Below are positions 62,948 through 64,000 of a DNA stretch of 64,000 bases, one piece after another. The DNA is from CAWBXL01 sp963837365 (GTDB taxonomy: Bacteria > Acidobacteriota > Terriglobia > Terriglobales > Acidobacteriaceae). A model generated the notes under the pieces. It saw only the letters and a list, made by a program, of their open reading frames with translations. It made no database searches and was not told where the DNA came from. Position 1 is the first letter of the stretch; each line of letters starts with the position of its first letter. Where the stretch lies: positions 38,334 to 102,333 of the forward strand of contig CAWIMW010000005.1 in the NCBI GenBank assembly GCA_963837365.1. Reading direction: 5' to 3'. Position numbers and translations under genes: made by a program.

Positions 62948-63655
62948 ATGATCCCTCTCGATTTCAGCCGCTTCAAGATTCTGACCTTTGACTGTTATGG
63001 CACGCTGATTGATTGGGAGGCAGGAATATTTTCTGCTTTACGTCCTATCTTGGCGGCGCACGGCAAATCAATCTCTGACCCGCAATTGCTGGAGATGTAT
63101 GGGGAATTGGAGGCTCAGGCCGAACAGGGGGAATTCCGCTGCTACCGGGACGTTTTGCAACTTGTGGTAAGCGGATTCGGAAAGCAGCTCGGCTTTGAAC
63201 CTTCGGAGCCGGAAAAACGCTCACTTCCAGAATCGTTGTGTAATTGGCTGCCTTTTCCAGATACAGTTCGGTCGCTGGAGCGGCTCAAGTGCAAATTCAA
63301 GCTGGCAGTGATCTCCAATGTGGATGATGACTTGTTTGCGGCTTCGGCGCAGAAGCTGAAAGTTGGATTTGACCACGTGATCACGGCCCAGCAGGCTGGT
63401 TGCTACAAGCCGGGTATGAAGATTTTCAATCTGGCGTTGCAGAAGATAGGATTTTCGCCGGACCAGGTATTGCACTGCGGACAAAGCGTCTATCACGATG
63501 TGATTCCAGCACAATCGCTGGGGATGGCCACCGTTTGGGTGAACCGCCCTTCACCGCGGGCTGGAGTGGGTGCGGTGAAAGCAGCCTCTGGCCAGCCGGA
63601 CCTGGAAGTCCCCAACCTTGAAACCCTGGCGAACCTGGCCTTAACTGAGAACTGA
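62948..63655 (+). CDS. HAD family hydrolase (type II haloacid dehalogenase-like)
   Basis: 235 residues. Motifs in order: FDCYGTLIDWE (aspartate nucleophile, type II form), VISNVDDDL (second, serine), CYKPGMKIF (lysine) and HCGQSVYHDVIPAQ (acidic). A small cap domain lies between the first and second. Activity ranges from phosphatase to 2-haloacid dehalogenase; the substrate is not decidable. ATG 62948 is taken, since the longer frame from 62879 lies in the terminator. Confidence 0.88.
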   Translation: MIPLDFSRFKILTFDCYGTLIDWEAGIFSALRPILAAHGKSISDPQLLEMYGELEAQAEQGEFRCYRDVLQLVVSGFGKQLGFEPSEPEKRSLPESLCNWLPFPDTVRSLERLKCKFKLAVISNVDDDLFAASAQKLKVGFDHVITAQQAGCYKPGMKIFNLALQKIGFSPDQVLHCGQSVYHDVIPAQSLGMATVWVNRPSPRAGVGAVKAASGQPDLEVPNLETLANLALTEN

Positions 63656-63723
63656 AAACTGAGACTGAGAACTGACACTCCCACCCACCTTGCGTATTAG
63701 ACTGGTTCTCAAGGACCGGACAA

Positions 63724-64000
63724 ATGCCGACTTCTGCTCGCACCAACCCTCTCTCCTACCTGACAGACCAATTGGATGACTTGAAGACCAAGGGAACGTA
63801 CTTCGTCTGCGCGTGCTCGAAGATGAGCAAGAGCCGGTGTGCACCTTTGATGGGAAGAAAGTTATCAACCTGGCATCCAACAACTATCTGGGGCTGACCA
63901 CGCACCCTAAACTGCGCGAAGCGGCAATCGAGGCTACGAGGAAATACGGGGTTGGCTCTGGGGCCGTGAGGACGATTGCCGGGACCATGAAAATCCACAT
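63724..64000 (+). CDS. KBL/BioF-type acyltransferase, start of gene, frameshifted
   Basis: From ATG 63724 the frame reads SYLTDQLDDLKTKGTYF, then breaks. In the next frame it continues RLRVLEDEQEPVCTFDGKKV, NLASNNYLGLTTHPKLREAA and GVGSGAVRTIAGTMKIH. These are the N-terminal hallmarks of 2-amino-3-ketobutyrate CoA ligase and 8-amino-7-oxononanoate synthase (PLP-dependent alpha-oxoamine synthases). One base is missing at about 63804. The gene runs off the window. Confidence 0.85.

Overview
The window looks like a chromosomal segment of an Acidobacteriota bacterium, most like the Koribacter/Sulfotelmatobacter side of the Terriglobia. That is inferred from gene content: CRTAC1-type FG-GAP/ASPIC proteins, stacked HlyD adaptors with a MacB-type permease, a PA2779 operon, many secreted metalloproteases, GH127, and a G+C that looks to be in the high fifties. 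No rRNA or other decisive marker is present. Most of the window is ordinary core and accessory coding sequence. One small tRNA-associated island lies in the right half.

Layout. 1-3.3 kb: start of a class III aminotransferase (minus), an amidohydrolase and MurJ. 3.3-10 kb, all minus: a four-gene envelope operon (PA2779-like protein, C39-like protease, TPR/beta-barrel protein, Cu/Zn superoxide dismutase), an AMP-ligase/ACP/acyltransferase fusion and a LysR regulator. 10-13.6 kb: AraC regulator, small proteins and an ExbD remnant. 13.9-19.8 kb: a giant TPR/Pro-Ala protein, a LOG-family protein, ThiE and a formylglycine-generating-enzyme-like protein. 19.9-25.1 kb: signalling block (FliA-type sigma factor, degenerate histidine kinase, OmpR-type regulator, PilZ protein, NtrC-type regulator). 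25.3-31.9 kb: operon of three HlyD-type adaptors, a MacB-type permease and TolC, without an ATPase gene.

32.5-41.7 kb: a tightly packed run on the plus strand. It holds a short DAHP synthase, a haem-motif propeller protein, a CRTAC1 protein, a YVTN propeller fused to a MauG-like di-haem domain, another propeller, a RidA-like protein and a two-lobed periplasmic binding protein. A second CRTAC1 protein converges on it, followed by a Tat-exported GH127. This is the best candidate for an undescribed periplasmic redox or ligand-handling system. 45.9-50.2 kb: an island flanked by a 62-bp direct repeat of the 3' half of tRNA-Ser(GCU). It carries a DUF5681 protein, an orphan Rap1a-like immunity protein, an integrase remnant, a membrane protein and an IS110/IS1111 insertion sequence with a plausible guide (bridge/seeker) RNA region. 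50.7-64 kb: GGDEF protein, CheB fragment, lone receiver, M1 and other metallopeptidases, PP2C phosphatase, M49-like protein, SurA-like chaperone, YhaM-like nuclease, glycine-zipper lipoprotein, HAD hydrolase and the start of a KBL/BioF-type enzyme.

At least five otherwise intact genes (amidohydrolase, LysR, binding protein, GGDEF, KBL/BioF) are broken by what look like single-base indels. In each, both sides of the break keep recognisable family sequence. This spacing suggests residual sequencing or assembly errors in a draft or metagenome assembly rather than gene decay, and start calls around these sites should be read with that in mind.
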